Assembly: GCA_002841155.1 (NCBI GenBank)
Contig: PHEH01000003.1
Span: 1-64,000 of the forward strand
Source: Alphaproteobacteria bacterium HGW-Alphaproteobacteria-18
Lineage (GTDB): Bacteria; Pseudomonadota; Alphaproteobacteria; Caulobacterales; Hyphomonadaceae
Length of the DNA stretch: 64,000 bases
Reading direction: 5' to 3'
The notes under the pieces were generated by a model, which made no database searches, was not told the origin of the DNA, and saw nothing but the letters and a program-made list of their open reading frames with translations. Numbering within the stretch: the stretch's first letter is position 1; each line of letters opens with the position of its first letter. Below, in pieces: positions 56,102 to 64,000 of the stretch. The translations under genes were made by a program, and so were the position numbers.

Positions 56102-57138
56102 CAGTTTGCCCGCTCCCGTGCGATTTCCTGGCGCTCGTAAGCGCGATACGCTGCAACATTGCGATTATGCTCGGCCAGGGTTCGGGCGAAAAGGTGCCCG
56201 CCTTTGCCATCAGCAACAAAAAATATATACTCCGTTTCCGGAGGATTCAGGACCGCCGCGATAGCCTCACGCCCGGGATTGCAGATCGGCGTCTTCGGCA
56301 GGCCGTCAATCTGATAGGTGTTCCATTCCGTAGGCCGATCAATCTCGGAGCGGTATAGTGTGCGCCGTTGCCCTTTATTGTTGTAGAGCGGCTCACCCTT
56401 TGAAATGCCATATATGATCGTCGGATCGCTTTGGAGACGCATGCCCCTTTTCAGCCGCGTCGTGAACAGGGCCGCGATCTCGTCGCGCTCAGCGGCAATT
56501 CCCGTTTCCTTTTCGACAATGGACGCCAGGATGACAGCCTCATAAGGGGTCTCCAGCAGGAGGCCTTCCTGCCTCTGGGACCAGAGTTCTGCGAGCACAT
56601 CGGCCTGGGCTTTCTGAACCTTTTCGATCAGTTGCTGACGCGTCATACCGCGATGAAACATGTAGGTGTCCGGAAGGAGTGTTCCTTCTTCCGGCAGCAC
56701 CTCAGGCATTTCGCCCTGAAGCGTTTCATTAGCTTCGATTATGCGCAGGAGCTGCGCGGTCGTGCGTCCTTCCGGCAGGGTGATCTTGTGGAGAACCGAG
56801 CGCCCCTCAGTGAGAATAGCGAGAACGGCTGCCATGCTGATAGCGGGGTCAAGAACATACTCGCCTGCCTTTACGTGCGGTCTTCCGCCCTGCATTTCTG
56901 CGTCGATACGGCTTTTCAGGAGCAGGACGCGATCGTCCTTGATGACGCCCTCAGCCTCAAGACGGCCGGCAACTGCGGTCAGCGTGTCGCCTTCTGAAAC
57001 CATGAAGACAATCTCTTCCTGCAAGGGACCAGGCCGAGTCATTTCATTGTTGAGCCAGACCCAACCGGCGACCAGGGCGGCCGCTGCAATGAAGGCCAGC
57101 ACAAACACCCAGGTGAAGAGCGTTCTCAGAAAACCCAT
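56101..57138 (-). CDS. mltG: Endolytic murein transglycosylase MltG
   Basis: An inner membrane lytic transglycosylase that cuts nascent peptidoglycan strands. It has 345 residues with one N-terminal TM helix (LFTWVFVLAFIAAAALVAG), a LysM-like region (VSEGDTLTAVAGRLEAEGVI) and the YceG domain. The catalytic Glu lies in ILASIVEKETG; LQSDPTIIYGI and GLPKTPICNPG are typical. Its stop overlaps the yicC start as TGATG. A separate fab operon and terminator lie upstream. Confidence 0.95.
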   Translation of the reverse strand: MGFLRTLFTWVFVLAFIAAAALVAGWVWLNNEMTRPGPLQEEIVFMVSEGDTLTAVAGRLEAEGVIKDDRVLLLKSRIDAEMQGGRPHVKAGEYVLDPAISMAAVLAILTEGRSVLHKITLPEGRTTAQLLRIIEANETLQGEMPEVLPEEGTLLPDTYMFHRGMTRQQLIEKVQKAQADVLAELWSQRQEGLLLETPYEAVILASIVEKETGIAAERDEIAALFTTRLKRGMRLQSDPTIIYGISKGEPLYNNKGQRRTLYRSEIDRPTEWNTYQIDGLPKTPICNPGREAIAAVLNPPETEYIFFVADGKGGHLFARTLAEHNRNVAAYRAYERQEIARERAN

Positions 57139-57279
57139 GCAAGCCTCTTGTTACGTGTCCCACGCGGAAGTGTAACCCGGTCATGCGCTTGCGGAAAAGC
57201 ATGCTCCGCAGCCGGATCAGGCAATAAACGATATGTCATGAACTTTGCCATGAGTCGCCGCACTGTCTGTGGAAATGAA

Positions 57280-57309
57280 AGAACCGCCAGCTTTTCAGCC
57301 AGCGGTTCT
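57280..57309 (-). terminator. Terminator of the fab operon
   Basis: A stem AGAACCGC / GCGGTTCT (8 bp) around a loop of about 14 nt, 30 nt after the fabF stop, followed on the minus strand by TTTCATTT. Confidence 0.7.
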
Positions 57310-57339
57310 GTCAAAAATTGCTATGTCCCGCCTGAGGGG

Positions 57340-58626
57340 TCAGTCGACCTTGCGAAGCACCAGCGATGCGTTGGTACCGCCAAAGCCGAAGCTGTTGGAC
57401 ATGGCTGCGCGGACACGGCCTTTCTTGGCCTTGTGCGGGATGAGATCCAGCACCGTCTCGAAGCTCGGATTATCGAGGTTCAGGGTCGGCGGCATAACCT
57501 GATCGCGGATCGCAAGTGCGCAGAACGCGGCCTCGATTGCCCCGGCGGCACCGAGCAGGTGCCCGACTGCCGATTTAGTCGACGACATCGACAGGTTTTT
57601 CGCGTGATCACCAAAGGCGCGCTCGACTGCGCCAGCCTCGCCTTCATCGCCCTTTGGCGTGGAAGTGCCGTGCGCGTTGACATAGTCGATCTCAGTCGGG
57701 TCGATGCCGGCATTCTTGAGGGCCATTTTCATGGCGCGATAGCCGCCCTCGGCGCCCTCGGCAGGCGCCGTGATGTGGTGGGCATCACCCGTCAGGCCAT
57801 AGCCGACAACTTCGGCATAGATCTTCGCGCCGCGCTTCTTGGCGTGTTCATACTCTTCGAGCACGAGCACAGCAGCGCCCTCGCCCATCACGAAGCCATC
57901 GCGGTCCTTGTCATAGGGGCGCGAGGCCTTCTCGGGCGTATCGTTGAAGTTTGTGGACATGGCTTTTGCAGCGCAGAAGCCTGCAATGCCGATCCGGCCG
58001 ATGACCGCTTCTGCGCCGCCCGCCAGCATGACATCCGCGTCGCCATATTTGATCAGGCGGGCAGAATCGCCGATGGCGTGCGCCCCGGTGGCACAGGCCG
58101 TAACCACAGAGTGGTTGGGGCCTTTCAGACCGTGACGAATGGAGACCTGGCCAGAGGCAAGGTTGATCAGCGAGGCGGGGATGAAGAACGGACTCACTTT
58201 GCGTGGGCCTTGTTCATGCAGGATGATCGCTGTTTCGTAGATTGATTCCAGGCCACCGATGCCCGAACCGATCATCACGCCGGAGCGCTCTTTCTCGTCT
58301 TCGGTTTCCGGCTTCCAGCCTGCATCTTCCAGCGACTCATCCGCAGCGGCGATCGCATAGAGGATGAAATTATCGATCCGGCGCCGCTCTTTTGGAGAGA
58401 GCACCTTTTCAGGATCGAAGGCGTGCGGATCGCCCGCCCCGCCGCCGCGGCCAGAAGCCCACGGGACTTGGAAGGCGATCTTGCACGGCATGTCGGACGC
58501 ATCAAACGCGTCAATCTTGCCTGCTCCGGATTTCCCGGCAATCAGACGCTCCCACGTAGCCTCACGGCCATTGGCAAGCGGTGATACGATACCGATACCG
58601 GTAATTACGACTCGACGCTCCGACAT
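57340..58626 (-). CDS. fabF: Beta-ketoacyl-ACP synthase II FabF
   Basis: Elongates fatty acids by condensing malonyl-ACP with acyl-ACP. It has 428 residues; the thiolase fold carries the Cys-His-His triad in VVTACATGAHAIGD, NAHGTSTPKGD and KSAVGHLLGA. The C-terminal NSFGFGGTNASLVL is complete. It follows acpP by 15 nt in the fabD-fabG-acpP-fabF gene set and ends it with a terminator. Confidence 0.96.
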   Translation of the reverse strand: MSERRVVITGIGIVSPLANGREATWERLIAGKSGAGKIDAFDASDMPCKIAFQVPWASGRGGGAGDPHAFDPEKVLSPKERRRIDNFILYAIAAADESLEDAGWKPETEDEKERSGVMIGSGIGGLESIYETAIILHEQGPRKVSPFFIPASLINLASGQVSIRHGLKGPNHSVVTACATGAHAIGDSARLIKYGDADVMLAGGAEAVIGRIGIAGFCAAKAMSTNFNDTPEKASRPYDKDRDGFVMGEGAAVLVLEEYEHAKKRGAKIYAEVVGYGLTGDAHHITAPAEGAEGGYRAMKMALKNAGIDPTEIDYVNAHGTSTPKGDEGEAGAVERAFGDHAKNLSMSSTKSAVGHLLGAAGAIEAAFCALAIRDQVMPPTLNLDNPSFETVLDLIPHKAKKGRVRAAMSNSFGFGGTNASLVLRKVD

Positions 58627-58641
58627 ATTGGGCCCCGCGCC

Positions 58642-58875
58642 TTAGACGTGAGCCTTGATGTGCGAGACGGCGTCACCGACCGAACGGATCGACTCTTGCA
58701 CGTCATCAGGGATCTCGATGTTGAACTCTTCTTCGAAAGCCATCACGAGTTCGACGAGGTCCAGCGAGTCCGCCCCGAGGTCGTCGATGAAGCTTGCGCT
58801 TTCCACGACCTTGTCAGCTTCCACGTCGAGGTTCTCGACTACGATTTTCTTCACACGTTCAAAAACGTCAGACAT
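58642..58875 (-). CDS. acpP: Acyl carrier protein AcpP
   Basis: The 77-residue acidic carrier of growing fatty acyl chains. The phosphopantetheine-binding Ser is in [10 protein letters not shown] (about residue 37). Size, charge and sequence are typical. GAGAGG precedes the ATG. It lies between fabG (112 nt upstream) and fabF. Confidence 0.98.
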
Positions 58876-58987
58876 GAATACCTCTCTAGATATGTCTGAT
58901 GACTGGTCCTCATGCGAACCATTGTGTTGCGCCTAGCACACAGTACGGATGAGCGCCAAGCCCTTGTCTGATGCCCGTCTACAGGGC

Positions 58988-59725
58988 CTAAATCATTGCC
59001 ATGCCGCCATTAACGTGCAGCGTCTGGCCAGTTACATAGGCCGCTTCATTGGAAGCAAGATACACCGCCGCAGCGGCAATGTCGCCACCCTGACCGAGCC
59101 TTCCTGCCGGAATCTGCCCCAAAAGCGCCGTTTTCTGGGCCTCAGGGAGCCCATCTGTCATGGGCGATTCGATGAAACCGGGCGCGATCGTGTTCGCTGT
59201 AATGCCCCGCGAAGCGACCTCCTGGGCGATCGATTTGGTGAAGCCGATCATGCCGGCTTTGGATGCACAATAATTTGTCTGGCCCGGATTTCCGGTGACA
59301 CCAACGACCGAAGTGATTCCAATGATGCGGCCATGTCGGCGCTTCATCATTCCCCTCACAGCCGATTTCGTCAGACGGAAATAGCTTCCCAGGTTAACAT
59401 TCAGAACGTCGCTCCAGTCCTCATCCTTCATCTGGATAAGCAGCTTGTCGCGCGTGATGCCGGCGTTCGCGATGAGAATATCCAGAGGACCGATAGCGGC
59501 TTCAGCCTGCCCTACCAGCGCGTCTACCGCCGCTGGATCAGACAGGTTGCAGGGCACAATCGCCGTTTCGCCTTTCAGGGTGGCAGCCACTTCCTGAAGG
59601 ACCGCTTCGCGGGTGCCCGAGAGGGCAACCTTTGCGCCGCATTCGGAAAGCGCCTGCGCGATGGCGCGGCCGATGCCACCCGAAGCGCCGGTAACGAGGG
59701 CCGTGCGGCCGGTCAGGTCAAACAT
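58988..59725 (-). CDS. fabG: 3-oxoacyl-ACP reductase FabG
   Basis: NADPH-dependent reduction of 3-oxoacyl-ACP. It has 245 residues of the SDR fold: TGASGGIGRAIA (cofactor loop), NAGITRDKLLIQMKDEDW (typical of FabG) and catalytic Ser-Tyr-Lys with YCASKAG; the end is TGQTLHVNGGMAMI. The ribosome site AAGGAAAA lies in the last codons of the small ORF that precedes it, so the two are linked. Confidence 0.95.
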   Translation of the reverse strand: MFDLTGRTALVTGASGGIGRAIAQALSECGAKVALSGTREAVLQEVAATLKGETAIVPCNLSDPAAVDALVGQAEAAIGPLDILIANAGITRDKLLIQMKDEDWSDVLNVNLGSYFRLTKSAVRGMMKRRHGRIIGITSVVGVTGNPGQTNYCASKAGMIGFTKSIAQEVASRGITANTIAPGFIESPMTDGLPEAQKTALLGQIPAGRLGQGGDIAAAAVYLASNEAAYVTGQTLHVNGGMAMI

Positions 59726-59728
59726 GTT

Positions 59729-59887
59729 CTAGTTTTCCTTGTTTTGCCGCCAGTAATCCTTCGCAGGGATTCTGGGCGCCTGATTCTTTCTGTGCCTCCG
59801 ATAAAGCTCAAGCGCCACGACGAGGACAACAAACAGAAACACATAGGTTCTGAAGTCGTTCAGCAATAGCGCCAGCAGCTCGACCAT
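59729..59887 (-). CDS. Small membrane protein within the fab operon, 52 residues
   Basis: An ORF between fabD and fabG that is easily missed. It starts two nt after the fabD stop, with GAAGG in the fabD end as ribosome site, and stops three nt before the fabG ATG. The protein has a short amphipathic start (MVELLALLLNDFRT), one TM helix (YVFLFVVLVVALELY) and a basic C-terminal tail (RRHRKNQAPRIPAKDYWRQN). I do not know the family. The exact fit between two essential genes and the use of its last codons for the fabG ribosome site argue for real translation. Confidence 0.65.
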   Translation of the reverse strand: MVELLALLLNDFRTYVFLFVVLVVALELYRRHRKNQAPRIPAKDYWRQNKEN

Positions 59888-59889
59888 GA

Positions 59890-60840
59890 TCAGCCTTCTT
59901 TGATGGCTTTGGCGAAGGCTTCCAGATCCTCAGGCGTGCCGAGGGTGAAGCCGTTCAATGATTTCTCGATCCGGCGCTGCATGACCGTGAGCACCTTGCC
60001 AGCCCCTGCCTCGCCCGTGGCGGTGACGCCCTGGCCGACCATATACTGCACGCTCTCGGTCCAGCGGACGCGGCCGGTGACCTGTTTTACGAGATTCTGG
60101 CGGATCGTCTCAGGGTCTGTGACGGCGCTGGCGCTGACATTGGCCACCAGCGGCACGGCCGGCGCCAGGATCTGGGTATCGGCCAGCGCGGCGGCCATCG
60201 CGTCGGCGGCCGGCTGCATCAGGGCGCAATGGAACGGGGCGGAGACGTTGAGCGCCATCGCCTTTTTGACGCCATTGGCCTGCGACCAGGCGATGGCGGC
60301 ATCAATCGCCGCCTTGGTGCCGGAGATGACCAGTTGGCCAGGGGCGTTATCGTTGGCGATGTCGCAGGCGCCGCCCGTCTCACGGCCGGCCGCGCAGGCG
60401 GCTTCAGCCTGCGCATAGTCGGCGCCCAGAAGGGCTGCCATGGCGCCCTGCCCTGGTTGAACGGCAGATTGCATGGCATCGCCGCGGATGCGCAGGAGGC
60501 GGGCGGTGTCGCCCACGCTGATCGCACCGGCCGACGCCAGAGCCGAATACTCGCCCAGAGAATGACCCGCCACAAAAGCGGCGTCCTTCGCCGAAATGCC
60601 GAAATTGGCTTCAAGCGCCCGCATGGCGGCCACAGAATGGGCCATCAGGGCAGGCTGGGTGTTAGCGGTGAGGGTGAGTTCGGCGATCTCGCCTTCCCAC
60701 ATGAGGGTAGAGAGTTTCTGCCCAAGGGCCTCATCTACCTCTTCAAACACCGCTTTGGCTGCCGGAAAGGCCTCAGCCAGAGCCTTGCCCATGCCAATTT
60801 CCTGGCTTCCCTGTCCCGGAAAAATGAATGCGAGGGTCAT
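59890..60840 (-). CDS. fabD: Malonyl-CoA:ACP transacylase FabD
   Basis: Transfers malonyl from CoA to ACP. It has 316 residues from the ATG at 60840 (GGGAGA upstream); the frame is open 19 codons further without support. Motifs: FIFPGQGSQEIGMG at the start, GHSLGEYSAL with the catalytic Ser, and VSAPFHCALM with the catalytic His. It heads the fab operon and is divergent from rpsF, sharing a 212-nt promoter region. Confidence 0.95.
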   Translation of the reverse strand: MTLAFIFPGQGSQEIGMGKALAEAFPAAKAVFEEVDEALGQKLSTLMWEGEIAELTLTANTQPALMAHSVAAMRALEANFGISAKDAAFVAGHSLGEYSALASAGAISVGDTARLLRIRGDAMQSAVQPGQGAMAALLGADYAQAEAACAAGRETGGACDIANDNAPGQLVISGTKAAIDAAIAWSQANGVKKAMALNVSAPFHCALMQPAADAMAAALADTQILAPAVPLVANVSASAVTDPETIRQNLVKQVTGRVRWTESVQYMVGQGVTATGEAGAGKVLTVMQRRIEKSLNGFTLGTPEDLEAFAKAIKEG

Positions 60841-61052
60841 GTTTACCCTGTCTCCCTGTTTTTTGGCGTGCGTAAAGCGCGTGTCTCCGGCATGCAAGCG
60901 CTTGAATTTTCCACAAGGATAGGCTTAAGACCCCCTCTTCATAGCAAGGTGCGGTCCTCGACTATCCGGAATGAGCCGGAGAAAGAGGGGCCATCGCCAG
61001 ACGAGTTTCCCGCTCCCTGGTGCCGCGCCTTCATAAATTTGGGAATGAAAAC

Positions 61053-61391
61053 ATGGCACTATACGAGCATGTCGTGATCACACGGCCTGATATCTCGCCC
61101 GCCCAGGTTGAAAGCTTCATCGAAGAGATGACAACTTTCCTCAAGGAAAAAGGCGCAACTGTTGGCAAGACGGAATATTGGGGCCTTCGCAGCCTTGCTT
61201 ATCCGATCAAGAAACAGCGCAAGGGCCACTACTCGCTCATCAACATCGACGGCCCGGCTGACGCGATCCACGAACTGGAACGCCGCCAGCGCATCGCCGA
61301 AGACGTGATGCGCTACATGACCGTCCGCGTCGAAACGCTGAGTGACGAGCCTTCGCCGGTTCTCTCTCGCAAAGAACGCCGCCGCGACTAA
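61053..61391 (+). CDS. rpsF: 30S ribosomal protein S6
   Basis: A small-subunit protein that pairs with S18. It has 112 residues from the ATG at 61053 ([15 protein letters not shown]), which matches the family start; GGGA is about eight nt upstream. Typical [23 protein letters not shown] is present. It is the first gene of rpsF-rpsR-rplI. Its promoter lies in the gap to fabD. Confidence 0.97.
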   Translation: MALYEHVVITRPDISPAQVESFIEEMTTFLKEKGATVGKTEYWGLRSLAYPIKKQRKGHYSLINIDGPADAIHELERRQRIAEDVMRYMTVRVETLSDEPSPVLSRKERRRD

Positions 61392-61411
61392 CCGGCAGAG
61401 GGACAGATCAC

Positions 61412-61669
61412 ATGGCACAGAAAATCAACATCACGAACATTCCTGCCCGCCGCCCGTTCGGCCGCCGCCGCAAGGTGGACCCGTTTACCGGCCAACACGC
61501 GCAGGAAATCGATTACAAAGACGTGAAAATGCTCCAGCGCTATATCTCTGAAAAAGGGAAAATCGTGCCGAGCCGCATCACGGCTGTAAACCTCAAGAAC
61601 CAGCGTAAGCTTGCACAGGCGATCAAACGCGCCCGCATGCTGGCCCTGATTCCGTTTGAAGTGAAGTAA
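61412..61669 (+). CDS. rpsR: 30S ribosomal protein S18
   Basis: An 85-residue small-subunit protein that binds 16S rRNA with S6. Family features: [19 protein letters not shown] and the basic [22 protein letters not shown]. It lies 20 nt after rpsF. Confidence 0.98.
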   Translation: MAQKINITNIPARRPFGRRRKVDPFTGQHAQEIDYKDVKMLQRYISEKGKIVPSRITAVNLKNQRKLAQAIKRARMLALIPFEVK

Positions 61670-61681
61670 GGAGAAGACATC

Positions 61682-62266
61682 ATGCAAGTCATCCTCCTTG
61701 AGCGCATCGACCGCCTCGGCAAAATCGGTGACGAAGTCCGCGTCAAAAACGGCTTCGCACGCAACTTCCTCATCCCGCAGGGCAAGGCGCTGATCGCCAA
61801 CGACAAGAACCGCAAGCGGTTTGAAATCGAGCGTGACGCCATCGAAGCCCGCAACGCCGCTGCCCGCGACGCTGCTCAGACCGAAGCGGAAAACCTCGAA
61901 GGCGCAACCTTCGTGCTGATCCGTCAGGCTGGCGAAACTGGCCAGCTCTACGGGTCCGTCTCGGCCCGCGACATTGCTGAAGCTGCTGAAGCTGCTGGCT
62001 ACAAGGTCGACCGCGCTGCGGTTCGCCTCGACAAGCCCATCAAGGCTATCGGCATTTCTGAAGTCTCTGTCCGCCTGCACGCTGAAGTCAGCGTCAAGGT
62101 TCAGGTGAACATTGCCCGCTCGACCGAAGAGGCCGAGCGTCAGGAAAAGGGCGAAGACGTTGTTGCTGCGCTGCAGGCTGCCAACCAGGCTCAGGCCGAC
62201 GAGCAGGCCGGCGAACTCGCTGCTGCTGCTGCCGAACGCGGCGACATGGGCGACGACGAAGAGTAA
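61682..62266 (+). CDS. rplI: 50S ribosomal protein L9
   Basis: A large-subunit protein near the L1 stalk. It has 194 residues, longer than the about 150 of E. coli because of an acidic, Ala/Glu-rich C-terminal extension (AALQAANQAQADEQAGELAA onward), which is common in alphaproteobacteria. The N-terminal domain VILLERIDRLGKIGDEVRVKNGFARNFLIP is typical. A strong terminator follows. Confidence 0.97.
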   Translation: MQVILLERIDRLGKIGDEVRVKNGFARNFLIPQGKALIANDKNRKRFEIERDAIEARNAAARDAAQTEAENLEGATFVLIRQAGETGQLYGSVSARDIAEAAEAAGYKVDRAAVRLDKPIKAIGISEVSVRLHAEVSVKVQVNIARSTEEAERQEKGEDVVAALQAANQAQADEQAGELAAAAAERGDMGDDEE

Positions 62267-62299
62267 TCTTCGCGCCGGCTCAGGCCATCCAATCAGAAG

Positions 62300-62327
62300 C
62301 GGCGGCTCCTTCGGGGCCGCCGTTTTT
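62300..62327 (+). terminator. Terminator after rplI
   Basis: A 10-bp stem (CGGCGGCTCC with GGGGCCGCCG, one G-U pair) with a 3-nt loop, followed by TTTTT, 34 nt after the stop codon. Confidence 0.92.
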
Positions 62328-62439
62328 CTTTGCCCCGGAAGCTGGGGATACCTTTCAGAATTCGGCGCGATTGATGTGTCCAAGATTCGCAAAACGAACC
62401 GGGTTCGCTATAGTAAACGTTTGCGCCACGGGGGTGCCA

Positions 62440-63930
62440 GTGTCTGAGCAAAAGCCGGGAAGCGGTTCCATCTCGCCGCCAAACAACCTTGCCGCCGAAG
62501 CCGCCGTGCTGGGCGCGATCCTGTTCGACAACAATGTCTACCAGTTCATCGCGGATATCCTCACCCCGCCCGATTTCTACGCCCCCGCTCACCGCGAGAT
62601 CTATGCGGTCGCCTCCAACATGATCCAGACCGGCCGGGTCGCCGATGGCGTGACCCTGCGCGAGTATTTCGAGCAGAAGGAAAAGATCGCCGAGATTGGC
62701 GGGGCCAAATATCTGGTGGACCTGTTGGACGCTGCCGCGTTTGGCCCGGAGGTGAAGGATTATGCGCGCATCATCCGGGATCTCGCGATCCGGCGCGAGC
62801 TGATCACGGTTGGCGGCACGATCCAGTCCCAGGCGATCATGCCGGAGCAGGACGACACGGGCTCGAGCCTGATCAACAAGGCCGAGCGGGCGCTGTTTGA
62901 TCTGGCCGAACGCGGCAGCGCCGAGCGCGGCTTCTCCAGCTTTGCCGAGGCGCTCGCCGAATCGCTGATCACCGCCGAAGCCGCCTTCAAGCGCGGGGGC
63001 AAGATTGCCGGCATCCCGACAGGGCTGCGCGATCTCGACAACCAGTTGGGCGGGTTTCACCGGTCGGACCTTCTGATCCTCGCCGGGCGCCCCTCGATGG
63101 GGAAAACCTCGCTGGCGACCAACATCGCCTATAACGCGGCGGCCGCCTACAAATACGAAACCCAGGAAGACGGCTCGAAGAAGACGATGGACGGCGCCGT
63201 GGTGGCCTTCTTCTCGCTGGAGATGTCGAACGAGCAGCTGGCGACCCGTATTCTTGCCGAGCGCACAGGCATCAACGCCCACCGCATCCGCCAGGGCGAC
63301 CTCACCAAGGCCGATTTCGAGCAGCTAGTGGAAGCAACGGCGGAATTGCAGAACCTGCCGCTGTTTATTGACGATACCGGCGGTATTTCCATCAGTGAGC
63401 TGACGGCCCGCGCACGGCGCCTGCAGCGCTCGGTGGGCCTCGACATGATCGTGATCGACTATCTCCAGCTGATCACGGTTTCCAGTTCTGGCGGCCAGGC
63501 CAACCGCGTGCAGGAGGTGACCCAGATCACGACAGCGCTCAAGGCGCTGGCCAAGGATCTCAACGTTCCCATCGTTGCCCTCTCGCAGCTCTCACGCGCG
63601 GTGGAACAGCGTGATGACAAGCGCCCGCAGCTTTCAGACCTGCGTGAATCTGGCTCGATCGAGCAGGACGCCGACATCGTGATGTTCGTGTTCCGGGAAG
63701 AATATTATCTGGCGCGGACCGAGCCTGCGGCTGATCCGAATGATCCGAATTCGAACGAAAAGTGGAAAGCCTGGCGTTCGCGCATGGACCAGGTTTACGG
63801 AACGGCCGAGGTGATCGTTTCCAAGCAGCGCCACGGCCCCATCGGCACCGTCAAGCTCGCCTTCGACGCCAATGTCACCCGCTTCGGCGACCTCGATAAA
63901 TCGCGGATGACGGAAGATATTCTGGAGTAG
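62440..63930 (+). CDS. dnaB: Replicative DNA helicase DnaB
   Basis: The hexameric 5'-3' helicase of the replication fork. A GTG start at 62440 (496 residues, SEQKPGSGS...) follows a G-rich stretch; a GTG two codons earlier or an ATG at 62371 would add residues with no resemblance to the family. N-terminal DnaB domain (PPNNLAAEAAVLGAILFDN), linker, then the RecA-like motor with Walker A GRPSMGKTSLA, Walker B DMIVIDYLQLI, and the arginine-finger region LSRAVEQRDDKRPQLSDLRESG. Lacks any intein. Placed after rplI, as in many bacteria. Confidence 0.96.
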   Translation: MSEQKPGSGSISPPNNLAAEAAVLGAILFDNNVYQFIADILTPPDFYAPAHREIYAVASNMIQTGRVADGVTLREYFEQKEKIAEIGGAKYLVDLLDAAAFGPEVKDYARIIRDLAIRRELITVGGTIQSQAIMPEQDDTGSSLINKAERALFDLAERGSAERGFSSFAEALAESLITAEAAFKRGGKIAGIPTGLRDLDNQLGGFHRSDLLILAGRPSMGKTSLATNIAYNAAAAYKYETQEDGSKKTMDGAVVAFFSLEMSNEQLATRILAERTGINAHRIRQGDLTKADFEQLVEATAELQNLPLFIDDTGGISISELTARARRLQRSVGLDMIVIDYLQLITVSSSGGQANRVQEVTQITTALKALAKDLNVPIVALSQLSRAVEQRDDKRPQLSDLRESGSIEQDADIVMFVFREEYYLARTEPAADPNDPNSNEKWKAWRSRMDQVYGTAEVIVSKQRHGPIGTVKLAFDANVTRFGDLDKSRMTEDILE

Positions 63931-63932
63931 GC

Positions 63933-64000
63933 TCAGCTGAGCCCTGCCCGCAGCAGGTCCAGCGCTTCGGCGGCAAAGAGGCGCATGTTCGCCTCCCTGT
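63933..64000 (-). CDS. C-terminal end of a gene continuing beyond the window
   Basis: The minus strand is open from the window edge to a TGA at 63933-63935, ending with EANMRLFAAEALDLLRAGLS, two nt after the dnaB stop. The sequence looks like a natural protein C-terminus rather than noise, but it is too short to name. An ATG within it preceded by GGGAGG is also present, which would make a 17-residue ORF. Confidence 0.4.
   Translation of the reverse strand, partial: REANMRLFAAEALDLLRAGLS

Overview
The window is a high-GC chromosomal segment from an alphaproteobacterium. The evidence is the order plsY-dprA, lptD-surA-pdxA-rsmA, gmk-yicC-mltG, fabF-acpP-fabG-fabD, rpsF-rpsR-rplI-dnaB, together with three TonB-dependent receptors and many start/stop-overlapping operons. 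A marine, stalked or budding Hyphomonadaceae-like organism (Hyphomonas or a relative) fits best. This placement is inference from gene content; no 16S rRNA or tRNA gene is visible.

Layout. (1) 0.2-6.8 kb: a complete tripartite RND efflux pump operon and its divergent TetR repressor, with two near-identical 16-bp operators between them. (2) 6.9-13.6 kb: katG, then a catecholate-siderophore receptor operon (Fiu-type receptor, PiuC dioxygenase, FMN alpha-hydroxy-acid oxidase) behind two Fur-like palindromes. (3) 13.6-18.0 kb: a zinc alcohol dehydrogenase, a TetR regulator with an upstream dyad, and a TonB-dependent receptor that probably starts at TTG. (4) 18.7-23.5 kb: a five-gene 5-oxoproline operon (DUF2891 lipoprotein, Nramp-like transporter lacking the usual metal ligands, pxpA, pxpB, pxpC), faced by a small membrane protein gene. 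(5) 23.7-34.7 kb: a sugar-uptake and L-fucose catabolism island (TonB-dependent receptor, GPH-type symporter, TetR, IclR, mutarotase and all five enzymes of the non-phosphorylative L-fucose pathway). A motif shared by the iclR promoter and the catabolic promoter is a likely IclR operator. (6) 34.8-46.7 kb: an orphan mlaC, then a surface and signalling locus: a four-gene operon (YadA-like trimeric adhesin, lipoprotein, von Willebrand A protein, Cys-rich secreted protein) next to an ECF sigma factor and a convergent, overlapping transmembrane Ser/Thr kinase with TPRs; then a lipoprotein and an S9 peptidase. (7) 47-64 kb: core housekeeping genes for phospholipid, DNA uptake or processing, LPS export, PLP, rRNA methylation, cell wall, fatty acid synthesis, ribosomal proteins and replicative helicase, plus an unlisted 52-residue membrane protein inside the fab operon.

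Features that known gene families do not explain: arrays of TGTCC at an exact 10-bp period directly downstream of two unrelated genes (efflux lipoprotein and dprA), a 36-nt-arm inverted repeat before plsY, two small membrane ORFs, a translationally coupled leader ORF before the fuconate dehydratase, and the kinase/sigma/adhesin locus, which is the best candidate for an undescribed system.
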